NCBI RefSeq assembly: GCF_015097055.1
Contig: NZ_AP023366.1
Span: 1,278,501-1,342,500, forward strand
Reading direction: 5' to 3'
DNA from: Effusibacillus dendaii
Lineage (GTDB): Bacteria > Bacillota > Bacilli > Tumebacillales > Effusibacillaceae
DNA length: 64,000 nt
Each line of letters starts with the position of its first letter. Position 1 is the first letter of the stretch. Below the pieces are notes generated by a model. That model had not been told where the DNA came from. It saw only the letters and a list, made by a program, of their open reading frames with translations, and made no database searches. Shown one piece after another: positions 1-8,796 of the stretch. Position numbers and translations under genes: made by a program.

Positions 1-100
1 GACGGTCAGGGACTTCGCAATGACCGGCGTCGATTATATTTCGCTTGGCTGGCTGACCCATTCGGTCCGCGCGTTCGATATTAGTCTTGATCTTTCCTAA
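1..100 (+). CDS. nadC: Nicotinate-nucleotide pyrophosphorylase, C-terminal end (partial)
   Basis: The first 100 bases hold the last 32 codons of a gene that begins before the window, read from base 2 to the TAA at 98-100. The peptide contains TGVDYISLGWLTHSVRAFD, which matches the C-terminus of quinolinate phosphoribosyltransferase, where the GVD-x-ISxGxLTHS strand closes the barrel. The enzyme makes nicotinate mononucleotide from quinolinate and PRPP in the cytosol. nadA follows 35 bases later on the same strand, so this is the tail of a nad biosynthesis operon. The order nadC-nadA-niaR supports the call, although only the tail is visible. Confidence 0.85.
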   Translation, partial: TVRDFAMTGVDYISLGWLTHSVRAFDISLDLS

Positions 101-135
101 CTGTTGATTTATCACTTCTGAAGAGGGGGATTCCC

Positions 136-1236
136 ATGTCCGCACCGGTCAATTTTTCGATGCAGTCTGAAATTCATGAATATGCATTGCTGTCTTCCGA
201 AGAGTTGGATGAACGGATTCGAGCCGCCAAACGAGCGTTGGATAAAGATCTCGTGATTTTAGGACACCACTACCAGCGGGATGACGTCATTGCCCATTCT
301 GACCATCGCGGTGATTCGCTGCAGTTGGCACGAATTGCCGCCTCACTGGACAGTGCCCGCTATATCGTTTTTTGCGGCGTACATTTCATGGCGGAAACGG
401 CTGACATATTGACCGCCAGCGAACAGATCGTAATCCTGCCTGATCAAAATGCAGGCTGTTCGATGGCCGATATGGCAGATGATCAGGAAGTGGAAGAATG
501 TTGGGAAATGATCACGAATCTGTACGGAGATTCCATCATCCCGGTAACGTACGTGAATTCCACCGCTGCCATTAAATCGTTTGTCGGGCAACACGGCGGG
601 CTGACCATCACTTCATCGAACGCCGAAAAAATATTTGCTTACGCACTGCAGGCGAAACGGCGCATCCTGTTTCTGCCCGACCAACATTTAGGGCGCAATA
701 CGGCAGTAAAATTTGGCATTCCGCTGAACGAAATGTGCGTTTACAACCCGCAGCAAATGAATCTTGAGTTTCCTTACGGAAAAGGAGACCCGCGTGTTAT
801 ACTTTGGAAAGGACACTGTTCGGTGCATACCAAATTCGAGCCGCGCCATGTTCATGAAGTGCGTGCCAAATATCCGGGTATCCGTGTCCTGGTGCATCCC
901 GAATGTATGCATGAAACAGTCCAATTGGCAGACGAAAACGGTTCCACCGATTTTATCATTAAAGCGGTTCGCAATGCTCCCCCCGGTACCAAATGGGCGA
1001 TCGGCACGGAGCATAATCTGGTGAACCGCTTAAAACAGGAACACCCGGAACAACTGATTGTTTCCTTGAACGAAATGATTTGCCCTTGCTTGACCATGAA
1101 CCGGATTGACCGGCCGCACCTGCTTTGGTCGCTCGACAACATTCTGACCGGCAAGCCGCAAAACATCATCATGGTCCCGCCTGACACCGCCCGCTGGGCG
1201 AAAGCGGCAATCGACCGGATGCTGCAAATTTCCTGA
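136..1236 (+). CDS. nadA: Quinolinate synthase NadA
   Basis: NadA condenses iminoaspartate with dihydroxyacetone phosphate to quinolinate in de novo NAD synthesis, using an oxygen-sensitive [4Fe-4S] cluster. The protein has 366 residues, the usual length of the long Bacillus-type form. Cys108, Cys228 and Cys318 sit where the three cluster ligands of B. subtilis NadA lie, each with an offset of two. HHYQRDDVIAHSDHRGDSL (about 44-62) and CMHETVQLADENGSTDFI (about 257) are substrate-site signatures. The ATG at 136 follows a GAAGAGGGGGA ribosome site. It lies between nadC and niaR, the classic nad operon with its own repressor at the end. Confidence 0.96.
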   Translation: MSAPVNFSMQSEIHEYALLSSEELDERIRAAKRALDKDLVILGHHYQRDDVIAHSDHRGDSLQLARIAASLDSARYIVFCGVHFMAETADILTASEQIVILPDQNAGCSMADMADDQEVEECWEMITNLYGDSIIPVTYVNSTAAIKSFVGQHGGLTITSSNAEKIFAYALQAKRRILFLPDQHLGRNTAVKFGIPLNEMCVYNPQQMNLEFPYGKGDPRVILWKGHCSVHTKFEPRHVHEVRAKYPGIRVLVHPECMHETVQLADENGSTDFIIKAVRNAPPGTKWAIGTEHNLVNRLKQEHPEQLIVSLNEMICPCLTMNRIDRPHLLWSLDNILTGKPQNIIMVPPDTARWAKAAIDRMLQIS

Positions 1237-1263
1237 TTTCTTGTTAAAGGAGGATGTCTGTAC

Positions 1264-1773
1264 ATGGATCGCCGACAGCAGCTGTTAGAGATTTTGAAAG
1301 CATCAAAAGATCCGATTGCGGGCGCCGATCTGGCGGAACGATTGGATGTCACACGGCAGACCATTGTGCAAGACATTGCATTTTTGCGAAGAGACGGATT
1401 TTCGATCATCAGTACAACACAAGGTTACATTTTGGAACGGACACCCAAAACACGTCATCGCGAAATATTGAAAATTATCCATACGTCTGAGCAGCTGCCA
1501 AGAGAACTGGAAATTCTGGTAGCCCACCATGTTATGGTCGAGGATGTGTTTATTGAGCACCCTGTCTATGGCCGGATTCGCGGCTCGCTTGATATTGCCA
1601 CTCTGAAAGATGTGAAAGAGTTTCTGCAAAAGCGGTCGGAATCCGGTATCCCACTTTTTTCGGAAGTAACTGGCGGACTGCACTACCATACGCTGGCGGC
1701 AGACGATCCGGAATCGATTCAGGCAGCGAAAGAAGCGCTCCGCGCAGAAGGATACGCTTGTTGGTTAGTCTGA
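1264..1773 (+). CDS. niaR: NAD biosynthesis repressor NiaR (3H domain)
   Basis: This is a nicotinate-responsive transcriptional repressor of NAD synthesis and niacin uptake genes (YrxA/NadR of B. subtilis). Residues 1-60 form a winged helix-turn-helix of the HTH_11 type (AERLDVTRQTIVQDIAFLRR). Residues 75-169 form the 3H domain, recognisable from its conserved histidines in AHHVMVED, EHPVYGRIRG and GGLHYHTL, which bind metal and nicotinate. The start at 1264 has an AAAGGAGGA ribosome site 8 bases upstream. It is the last gene of the nad operon, 27 bases after nadA, and its end overlaps the convergent GNAT gene by a few bases. Autoregulation of the operon is expected for the family; the operator would lie before the window. 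Confidence 0.93.
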   Translation: MDRRQQLLEILKASKDPIAGADLAERLDVTRQTIVQDIAFLRRDGFSIISTTQGYILERTPKTRHREILKIIHTSEQLPRELEILVAHHVMVEDVFIEHPVYGRIRGSLDIATLKDVKEFLQKRSESGIPLFSEVTGGLHYHTLAADDPESIQAAKEALRAEGYACWLV

Positions 1774-2193
1774 ACCATACAATTGATCGATCGGCACTAC
1801 CCGTTCCATATGCATGTCCGGAACGGCCACCGTTTGAAATCCGAATTTTTCGTAAAGCCCTTGCGCGTCTTGAGTCATCAACATGAAGCGGCGGATCCCC
1901 TGCAAATCGGGATGCGACAAAATCGACTCCAGCAGTAATTTGGACAGTCCCCGTCCGCGGTGCGGCTCTGTAATAAATACGTCAGCCAGATAGGCATATG
2001 TGGCAAAATCGGAAATCACCCGCGCGAAACCCACCTGTTCTTCCCCCAGGTACACTCCGAAGCAAAGCGAGTTCTGCACCGAACGAATTACAATTTCACG
2101 CGGTATCCCCTGGCTCCAATACGCCTCCTTATGTAAAAAAGAATACACACGGTCAAGATCGAGCCGATCACGGTCAGTCGATACGGTATACAT
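1765..2193 (-). CDS. GNAT family N-acetyltransferase
   Basis: A small 142-residue GCN5-related acetyltransferase. The acetyl-CoA pyrophosphate loop is visible as PHRGRGLSKLLLESIL (about residues 80-95), preceded by the beta-4 strand LADVFITEP. The C-terminal YEKFGFQ is the usual last helix and strand. The substrate cannot be read from sequence. The ATG at 2193 was chosen because GAGAGGAGA lies 7 bases upstream; a GTG two codons earlier sits inside that site. The gene is convergent with niaR and overlaps its 3' end by 9 bases. Confidence 0.85.
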   Translation of the reverse strand: MYTVSTDRDRLDLDRVYSFLHKEAYWSQGIPREIVIRSVQNSLCFGVYLGEEQVGFARVISDFATYAYLADVFITEPHRGRGLSKLLLESILSHPDLQGIRRFMLMTQDAQGLYEKFGFQTVAVPDMHMERVVPIDQLYGSD

Positions 2194-2263
2194 CTTCACT
2201 TCTCCTCTCTATAATGGCCTTCCTTACTGAATGTACACGCAAACGGTCGATCTGTCTCCGGCC

Positions 2264-2293
2264 AATTGGCGGTTTTGTTACCCGCCAATTTTT
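2264..2293 (+). terminator. Hairpin plus T-tract ahead of the MocR gene
   Basis: AATTGGCGG at 2264-2272 pairs perfectly with CCGCCAATT at 2282-2290 across a 9-base loop and runs into TTTTTA. It lies about 40 bases upstream of the MocR-like start at 2333, so it may be a terminator or attenuator, or an inverted-repeat operator. A TATGAT -10-like hexamer follows at 2295-2300. Confidence 0.45.
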
Positions 2294-2332
2294 ATATGAT
2301 AAAGGCAAACGTTACAAAAAGGAGGCGATTCG

Positions 2333-3571
2333 TTGGACTGGAAACCGGATCCCAATAAGGCAGAACCGATTTTTCGCCAGATCGTCCATTATTTTGAAGA
2401 AGAGATATTGAAAGGCGAACTGGCTCCCGGCTCGCCGCTTCCAGCGGAGCGTCAAATGGCAGTCAATCTTGGCGTTCACCGCAGCACCGTCACGCTCGCT
2501 TACGATGAACTGAAGGCGACGGGTCTCATTCAATCCCGGCAAGGCAGCGGTACGCGGGTTAGCGAGCATCTGTGGGGTATCGATCCGAAACGAGTACCCA
2601 ATTGGAAAAGCTACACAACGAATGGCGCATTTCAGCCCAGCTTGCCAATCATCCGAAAAATCCGGGATGCGAGTCAGATTCCGGGCATTATCAATCTGGC
2701 CCGGGGAGAACTGGCGCCCGACCTGTTACCTTATCAATCTTTGAACCGTCTTCTCCAGCAGGCATCGCTCTCCATCCCACTCGGCTACCCCGATCCGAAG
2801 GGGGATCTCACTTTACGTTCCACACTTGCCGATCTTCTGGCAGTGGAACATTCTAGCCGTGTGTCTCCTGAGCAGATTATAATTACTGCAGGAGCCCAGC
2901 AGGCGCTGCATCTGATTGCCATCTGTCTGCTGCAGCCGGGCGATGCGGTTGGCTTAGAGGAACCGTCCTATTTATATTCCTTGCCGCTGTGTAGTTCTGC
3001 CGGACTTCGCCTGTTTCGCATACCGATGGATGAGGACGGGCTTTTGCCGGAAGCAGTCGCTTCGCTCCAACGAAAACATAGAATCAAGATGATTTTTGTC
3101 AACCCTACCTATCAGAATTCGGCAACCACCACTCTGGATTTGGACCGCAGGCAAAAACTGCTCGATATCTGCACTCGGCTTCGCATCCCGATTGTAGAGG
3201 ATGCTGCGTATGCGGATTTAAACCTGCAAGGGACAGCCTTGCCTCCGCTGCCTCTATTCGTGATGGATAACGGAAATCAGACCGTCATGTATGTAGGAAG
3301 TCTTTCCAAATCGGTGGCGCCCGGGTTGCGTATTGGCTGGATCGTGGGACCTGAGCAGGTGATCGGGAGACTTGCCGACGCGAAGCAGCAGATCGACCTG
3401 GGAACAAGTGCTGTCAACCAGCACATAACCCACATCTACCTGACTGCAGGTGAGTGGAAAGAAAATGTGGAAAAATTACGACGGAAGTTGACGATTCGAA
3501 GAGATCGAGGAGGGGATTCAGCGGCTGCGGGCTGTATTAAGATAGTCCGTTCGGTTTCCTACAGAACGTAA
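2333..3571 (+). pseudogene. MocR-type GntR/aminotransferase regulator with an internal deletion
   Basis: MocR regulators join a GntR winged helix to a PLP aminotransferase-fold domain and usually control vitamin B6, GABA or similar genes. Residues 1-75 are the DNA-binding domain (APGSPLPAERQMAVNLGVHRS). From about 110 the PLP fold follows, with AGAQQALHLIAICLLQPGD and the lysine motif SLSKSVAPGLRIGW. The reading frame reaches LRRKLTIRRD and then turns into unrelated residues. The other frame over the same bases (about 3498-3545) reads EEIEEGIQRLRAVLR followed by TAG, a typical MocR C-terminus. An out-of-frame deletion of very roughly 60-90 codons has therefore joined the two parts. The start is TTG 2333 behind AAAGGAGG. 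It is probably inactive as a regulator. Confidence 0.75.
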
Positions 3572-3609
3572 GCTGACAGGGATTTTCTCCCTACTCGCTC
3601 GGCCCTGCG

Positions 3610-4317
3610 TTACCTCGCCCGGCACAGCGTAAAACCTTTTACAACGCCTGTTCGTTTCTTCGTTGTCAGTAATAGTTTTGGATGTTTCGGATCCTCTTCC
3701 AATTTCAGTCTCAGCTGTCGTATTTAAACATAAAGGTTGTTGATATTCACTTCTTCTCTGTCCTGCCATACAAGCTCATATAATTCCTGACTGCTTAACG
3801 GCGCTTCTGTTCGCTGCACAAGCGCCAACAGGAGACGAAATTCTATATTGGTAAGCTGAAACAATTTCCCGTTTCGGATCACCGTCCGGTTTAAATAATC
3901 AAAATATACATTGTCCCCGAGCGGAACGCTATTTTCAATCATTTCCTGCGAAACGGCCGACTGAACCCGCATTGGGCGGTTCAAAAACTGGAGAAATTTA
4001 CTAAATCCTTCTGATAACCGCAACGCCGTTTGTTCGTACTCTTGCACGCTTCCTGATTCGGTTTGCTCTGAACTTAACAGCAAAACAGGTGCATTCGTAT
4101 TTTTGCGCATTTCCCGGAAAAACTGAAAATCCTCATGGGTACATTGCGGAATATCCAATAACACGGTCATCCAATCCGTTTCTTTCAGTTGTTTCCGGGC
4201 TTGCGCCCGGGACGGAACATGAATGACTTCCAGTTCCGTGAACAGATGTTGAAACAACGTAACTTGCGCATCGTTTTCTGAGACAAGCATCAATTTAATG
4301 ACCAGCCCCCTTTCCAT
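3610..4317 (-). pseudogene. OmpR-type response regulator interrupted by an in-frame TAA
   Basis: Read from 4317, the protein has a receiver-like domain (about residues 10-120) and an OmpR/PhoB winged helix (FQLTNIEFRLLLALVQ, SQELYELVWQ). The frame stops at a TAA at 3724-3726, directly after NINNLYV. Beyond it the same frame continues with IRQLRLKLEEDPKHPK to a TAA at 3610-3612, which is the recognition helix and wing every family member has. The restored length of 235 residues is normal. The stop most likely replaces the family's Tyr or similar residue at that position. The receiver also looks degenerate: the N-terminal acidic pair is SEND, and the phosphoacceptor candidate is the Asp in LLDIPQ. 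The convergent neighbour is the damaged MocR gene. Confidence 0.8.
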
Positions 4318-4430
4318 GCAATTATTCCCAAAAGAAAGATACTATCGTAGCCTTCTTCATTGCTTGCTGCAAAAGATACGGATAGCTCAGCGACAAACAT
4401 TTTGTCACATCCCTATACCAGAAGCCGCAT

Positions 4431-4459
4431 AAAAAACGGACTTTCCATCGAAAAGTCCG
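4431..4459 (-). terminator. Rho-independent terminator after the NUDIX gene
   Basis: On the minus strand CGGACTTT pairs with AAAGTCCG (4437-4444 with 4452-4459) and is followed by six T. It lies 14 bases after the NUDIX stop. Confidence 0.8.
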
Positions 4460-4472
4460 CAAACCGAAACTG

Positions 4473-5084
4473 TTATTCCCGAACCAAATTGATAAAATGA
4501 TGCAAAATCCTGGCTGTCAATCCCCAGATGATACGCCCTTCATACTCATAAAAATATTCCGGTACTTGTCCCTTACGCCATTTATAGTTCCTGCCGTTTG
4601 GGATTTTTTCGAACGGAAAATCTTCCCGGGGCGTCATTTGCAAATCCACGTAGTGCAAGTCCGGCTCCGTATGTTTCAGAAAATCGAAAGGAACAAAAAA
4701 AACGCTTGCCACTTCGTTTGAGTCCGGCTGTATCCGTTCCCAATCGAAAATGCGTCCGACAAACGGTTGAACCATTTGAAACTGGTTAATCACCTGATCC
4801 AGTTCACCGAGAATTTCCAAATCGGTCGGTCGCAGTCCAAGTTCTTCACACGTTTCCCTGACTGCCGTCATTTGCGGATTTACATCATCCGGGTCCATCC
4901 GACCGCCCGGAAAACAAATCTCACCCGGCTGCCGATTCAAATGATGGGCTCGCTCTTCAAATAAGACGCACCACTCACCGTTTCGTTCTACCAAAGGCAG
5001 CAAAACAGCAGATTTAAATAGGTTTTCGTGTCCCATTACAAACGCTTTCCGGTTCCGAATAAATTGGTCAATCAACTCTCTCAT
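4473..5084 (-). CDS. NUDIX hydrolase, CoA pyrophosphatase-like
   Basis: A 203-residue NUDIX protein of the CoA pyrophosphatase (NUDT7/YeaB) branch, expected to split CoA into 3',5'-ADP and phosphopantetheine. The CoA-specific lead-in FEERAHHLNRQPGEICFPGG (about 41-60) runs into the NUDIX box with TAVRETCEELGL (about 72-83), which carries the metal-binding glutamates. The start ATG 5084 follows GGCGGGG. It is a single-gene unit with its own terminator. The neighbours are pseudogenes, so context adds nothing about its role. Confidence 0.88.
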   Translation of the reverse strand: MRELIDQFIRNRKAFVMGHENLFKSAVLLPLVERNGEWCVLFEERAHHLNRQPGEICFPGGRMDPDDVNPQMTAVRETCEELGLRPTDLEILGELDQVINQFQMVQPFVGRIFDWERIQPDSNEVASVFFVPFDFLKHTEPDLHYVDLQMTPREDFPFEKIPNGRNYKWRKGQVPEYFYEYEGRIIWGLTARILHHFINLVRE

Positions 5085-5254
5085 GTTTTCCCCGCCTATT
5101 CTATTTTATGGTATCACAAACGAATCTCACCCCGCAATGGAAGCTCTCTTAGAGGTAACCGGCATGCTCTTGTAAAACAAAGGCTTCTTCTATTAGACGC
5201 TGCTTCTTCTTGAATATGCTTCGGTAGAAGCCTTTTGTATAGGCTACAGGCAAA

Positions 5255-6297
5255 AAATTCTGTTTGCTCGTATACGGCATCCAACCGGGAGAGAAGGTGG
5301 CCATCCTGTCCACCAACTGGCCACAGTGGGCGATCAGCGATTTTGCCCTGTCGTATCTGCCGCTGTCCCATATATTTGAACGAACGGTTGGCCAATTCGC
5401 CACCCTGGCAAGCGGCGCGGCAATCGCTTACGCCGAAAGCATTGAACAGATTCAACAAAATCTGAAGGAAGTCCGCCTCACAGTGTTATGTACTGTTCCC
5501 AGGCAATTGGAGAAGGTGTATTCCGCCGTTAATCAGAAAGTGTCCCGAATGCCTAAATGCATGCAAAATTCCCGACTGTTGCAGCGATCCATCCAGAAAA
5601 AAATCCGGTCCGGGTTGAGCGGCAGAATACGCCTGGTGGTATCAGGAGGGGCCGGATTGGCGGAAGAAATTGCTGAATTTTTCAATAAATCGGGTGTGCC
5701 GGTGTATGAAGGCTATGGCATGACCGAATCAGCGCCGGTTATTTGCGCCAATCCGCTGGGTGAGGCCCGCCCCGGCACTGTGGGTCGCCCGATTCCAGGT
5801 GTGGAGGTCAAATTGGCGGAGGATGGAGAACTGCTGGTCAAAGGCCCAAACGTGACGCAGGGATACTATCGCGCTCCGGAAGCGACCGCTGAGCTGTTCA
5901 CACCGGATGGTTGGCTGCAGACAGAAGATATTGCGGCAATTCATGACGGGTATGTATCCATCGTCATCGGAAAAAGGATATTCTCGTACTGGCAACCGGT
6001 AAAAATATTGCCCCATGGCCCATCGAAAACAAAATTACACTCAGCCCCTATATCGCAGAAGCGTTGTTAATTGGCGACAAACACAACTATGTCACCTGTT
6101 TGCTGGTGCCTGATTTTTCGGCTTTACAGCCGATCGCGGCGGCAAACGGATTGGGAGAAAACCGGGAAGTATGGGTGCAGTCGGGCGTCATCCAGTCGCT
6201 TTTGCGGCAGGAAGTAAGCAGGCTGACAGAAGATTTTGCCGAATTTGAACGGCCGAAACGGGCGCTTGTGCTGAGTTCCGAATTCGTGCCGGTCTAG
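5255..6297 (+). pseudogene. Long-chain acyl-CoA ligase remnant (deleted and frameshifted)
   Basis: A fragmentary AMP-forming acyl-CoA synthetase. It begins inside the N-terminal domain (YGIQPGEKVAILSTNWPQW) with no start region. It jumps from WAISDFA directly to LSYLPLSHIFERT, so the stretch carrying the P-loop signature is missing. It then runs through VSGGAGLAEEI, YEGYGMTESAPVIC and the AMP-binding core. A frameshift near 5960 leads into nonsense residues, while another frame continues KDILVLATGKNIAPWPIEN and on through LLIGDKHNYVTCLLVPDF to TAG 6295-6297. Three separate lesions make it a clear pseudogene. A 10-bp inverted repeat (5179-5188 with 5226-5235) lies just before it. The broken coiled-coil genes follow immediately and were probably co-transcribed with it. 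Confidence 0.88.
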
Positions 6298-6787
6298 CCT
6301 TTCTTATTCCGTTTGCAGTCATTGTCTTCTCGCCTGTCCCACGTGTCCCGGAACAATTGGATGTAATCGGATTGATTCGTCATATCTATGCCCACAACAA
6401 TGGCATCAACGATGTAAACAGCCAGGTTCTCGGCAATATGCAGCAAATTGATTCCCTGGCGACAACCCCCACACGAATTAGCGGGTATTTGTCGAATCTG
6501 CAGGGAGGTTTGGGCGAACAAGATGCGTCGCTTTCCAATTTGAACCAGTTTTAAAAGCAGGTGGAATTGAGCGATAACCTTCATCGATTGGCTGATACTC
6601 TAAAAAACGACCTGCAGAGCGTTAAAAACCATTCTGCCAACCAATCCGGTTCGATTCGGCAAATGCAAAACACATCCGGGCAAATTTCCACAATAGCCGA
6701 TCAGGCTGCGGCATCAACAAACGAATTGCTGACAAACTGAGCCAAGCCGCGGCAGGAACCGATCAGCTCGTCCAAAATATGCCCTAA
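6298..6787 (+). pseudogene. Broken membrane-anchored coiled-coil protein 1
   Basis: An open stretch begins with a hydrophobic segment (AFLIPFAVIVFSPVP) followed by an alanine- and glutamine-rich coiled coil (GINDVNSQVLGNMQQIDSL and onward). The frame is cut by an in-frame TAA at 6552-6554, continues KQVELSDNLHRLADTLKND in the same frame, then needs a shift near 6725 to read KLSQAAAGTDQLVQNMP and TAA 6785-6787. I do not recognise the family. The heptad-like pattern and the spaced L/Q residues resemble the cytoplasmic helices of chemoreceptors or phage tape-measure-like proteins, but no signalling tip is visible. Its position right behind the acyl-CoA ligase remnant suggests one old operon. Confidence 0.55.
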
Positions 6788-6789
6788 CA

Positions 6790-7138
6790 GGTTGGGGGGA
6801 GACCAATAGGGTACTGAAAGCATTGGGATATGTGGTGATGGTCGTCGTGATGGGTGTTTTTCTGCAAACGACAGTGACCACCTTTTACCTCGGAAAAATT
6901 TACCACGGACTGAATACGAGCCTGGATTCCACATCCCGACTGATCACTGTCCAGAAAGCGATTATAGACAAAAACAAATCGCTGCAGAATGTAATGGTAC
7001 CACCCGGCAAATAGATCAACAGGTAACGTAAACATTGGTTCAACTGAAAGAGATTACCAATCAGGATCGGGCAAATCTGTCCCGCATGAAGCAGGACACG
7101 GATGAGATGAACAGCAAGCTGCCGGGGGTGACCCCATG
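6790..7138 (+). pseudogene. Broken membrane-anchored coiled-coil protein 2
   Basis: A frame opening near 6805 encodes a transmembrane helix (YVVMVVVMGVFLQTTVTTF, ORF start near 6823) followed by a helical region (DSTSRLITVQKAIIDKNKSL). It hits TAG at 7012-7014. A shifted frame carries on with TRQIDQQV, an in-frame TAA, and LVQLKEITNQDRANLSRMK to TGA 7136-7138, overlapping the ATG of the next gene as ATGA. The layout (one helix, then coiled coil) repeats that of its two neighbours, so the three probably arose by duplication or form one complex. Function unknown; at least two lesions. Confidence 0.5.
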
Positions 7139-7602
7139 AAACCGATTCATAAGTTACTGAGCCTATCCATTCCCCAAAAGATCACTCTTCTATGCCTGCT
7201 GGGATTAAGGGCTAATGGGCTGATTCAAATGGGACTGCAGAACAGGATCGTGGTGAATGCGGGACAACTCAAAACACAAGTGACGGAAGCCCAGCAATTG
7301 TTTAGCGGCATGAAAGACGGATTGGGCGGGTTGACAGAGTTGAAAGCGGTGACGGTCCATATGTCTGGCAACGTACAGGAACTGCAGTCGGCAACCGCCG
7401 ATATGGATCAGGGCCTGCAAACGTTAAATCAGACTGTCAGCGGTATCAATCAATCGGTTGCAGGCGACAGATCAGTCCGCCTCACAAAGCGGCCGGAAGG
7501 CCGATCAACTGACAGAAATCAACCGCTTGACCGAAGAATCGATTGCCCAGTTGACACAATTGAATGCGAAATTGTACCTGCTTCGACAACTGCCTTAGCC
7601 AA
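7136..7602 (+). pseudogene. Broken membrane-anchored coiled-coil protein 3
   Basis: It starts with ATG 7136 in a 4-base ATGA overlap with the preceding remnant. It encodes a hydrophobic N-terminus (KITLLCLLGL) and a long helix with regular leucine/glutamine spacing (MSGNVQELQSATADMDQGLQ). Near 7460 the frame departs into arginine-rich residues, while the +1 frame reads TDQSASQSGRKADQLTEINR and onward to LNAKLYLLRQLP and a TAG stop near 7597. Treated as one frameshifted gene. Family not recognised. Confidence 0.5.
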
Positions 7603-7664
7603 GCTTCACCGCCCAACGGGTGGAAAACTTTTTGCAACGCTGACACGAGCCTCTCCTTATACGC

Positions 7665-7711
7665 AAAAGACCTGCGGGGAATAAATGGATAACTCTCCGC
7701 AGGTCCCTTTT
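7665..7711. terminator. Bidirectional terminator
   Basis: GACCTGCGG pairs with CCGCAGGTC across an AT-rich loop, with AAAA on the left and TTTT on the right. It separates the coiled-coil remnants from the convergent alcohol dehydrogenase gene. Confidence 0.75.
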
Positions 7712-7726
7712 CATTCAAACACAACT

Positions 7727-8782
7727 TCATTCAAACGTAACAACCACTCGTACCGGATTTCCCCGTTTCTCATGCAAGGTATCCAAGGCCTCGTTTACCT
7801 GATCGATGGGGAATGTATGTGTGATCGATTCTTCCAACTGCAAACGTCCTGCTGATACCAATTCAACCAGTTGTTCAATCGTCCGCTTCGTAAAACCGTA
7901 AGAACCGAGCAGCGACAACTGTTTCCGGACAAATATGGTCGGCGGCAGAATTGTAATAGGGTCCGGTCCAAGTCCCACCACCACAACCCGGCCCCCCGAA
8001 ATGACCGATTCAACAGCCTGACCGATGGTTTCTCTGAGACCGATCAGTTCGGCCGCTACGTCGACGCCCAGCCCATTCGTATGCTGCAAAATCACCTCTA
8101 CAGGTGATTCTTTGGTCGAATTGACTGTAATATCTGCCCCCAGTTTACGAGCCCGTTCCAACTGATCGTCACGCACATCCACTACAAAAATCTGCTTGGC
8201 ACCCGCCATCTTGGCAATCTGCACCGCATGCAGCCCTAATCCGCCAGCACCGTAAATGGCGATCGATTCTCCCGAGCGGAGTTCTGCCCGGTCAATCAAC
8301 GCATGAAAAGGTGTTGCAACAGCATCCGTAATGATCGCACCGACCGTAAACGGTACGTTATCTGCAAGACGGACCAAATTTTTGGCTGGTATCACCAGAT
8401 ATTCGGCCAATGCCCCTTCTGTTTGAATGCCGATCACTTTTCGATTCAGACATATTTCGGCGTGGCCTGTGATACAGTTTTGACAGGAACCACAGAATAT
8501 CCCGGGTGTAACAGACACACGGGTCCCAACTTCCCATCCTGTCACGTTCGCCCCGACCTTTGCCACTATACCGGCCGGTTCATGTCCAAGGGTGATAGGA
8601 CGAAAAGCGGTCGGTGTAATACCTTCATATACGATATGCACATCAGAACCGCAAAGACCGACCGCCTTGATCTGCACCAGCACTTCATCATCCTTGATGT
8701 CCGGCACAGCTACCTGATCGATCCGCAACGGCTGGTTGACTTCATAAAATCTTGCCGCTTTCATGGTTATCGGAATGTTCAT
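7727..8782 (-). CDS. Zinc-dependent alcohol dehydrogenase (MDR family)
   Basis: A 351-residue medium-chain dehydrogenase/reductase that oxidises an alcohol or polyol with NAD(P). Catalytic zinc ligands are Cys44 (GLCGSDVH) and His67/Glu68 (GHEPAG). The structural zinc site is complete: Cys97, Cys100, Cys103 and Cys111. The Rossmann motif GAGGLG lies near residue 175, followed by an acidic VVDVRDD that favours NAD. The ATG at 8782 follows AGGGGGA. The nearest relatives by pattern are sorbitol/threonine/2,3-butanediol dehydrogenase-like proteins; the substrate is not readable. It is the first gene after a tandem-repeat leader and is separated by a terminator from the phosphotriesterase-like gene upstream. 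Confidence 0.9.
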   Translation of the reverse strand: MNIPITMKAARFYEVNQPLRIDQVAVPDIKDDEVLVQIKAVGLCGSDVHIVYEGITPTAFRPITLGHEPAGIVAKVGANVTGWEVGTRVSVTPGIFCGSCQNCITGHAEICLNRKVIGIQTEGALAEYLVIPAKNLVRLADNVPFTVGAIITDAVATPFHALIDRAELRSGESIAIYGAGGLGLHAVQIAKMAGAKQIFVVDVRDDQLERARKLGADITVNSTKESPVEVILQHTNGLGVDVAAELIGLRETIGQAVESVISGGRVVVVGLGPDPITILPPTIFVRKQLSLLGSYGFTKRTIEQLVELVSAGRLQLEESITHTFPIDQVNEALDTLHEKRGNPVRVVVTFE

Positions 8783-8796
8783 CAGCCAATCCCCCT

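Noticed and set aside
3724-3726. Pyrrolysine or general stop reassignment
   Set aside because: Pyrrolysine uses TAG, while these breaks are TAA. Most genes end in ordinary TAA stops, and the surrounding genes carry other lesions, so mutation is simpler.
5179-5235. Ten-base inverted repeat in front of the acyl-CoA ligase remnant
   Set aside because: The loop is 37 bases long and the T-tract short, so it is not a convincing terminator. It is mentioned only within the pseudogene entry.
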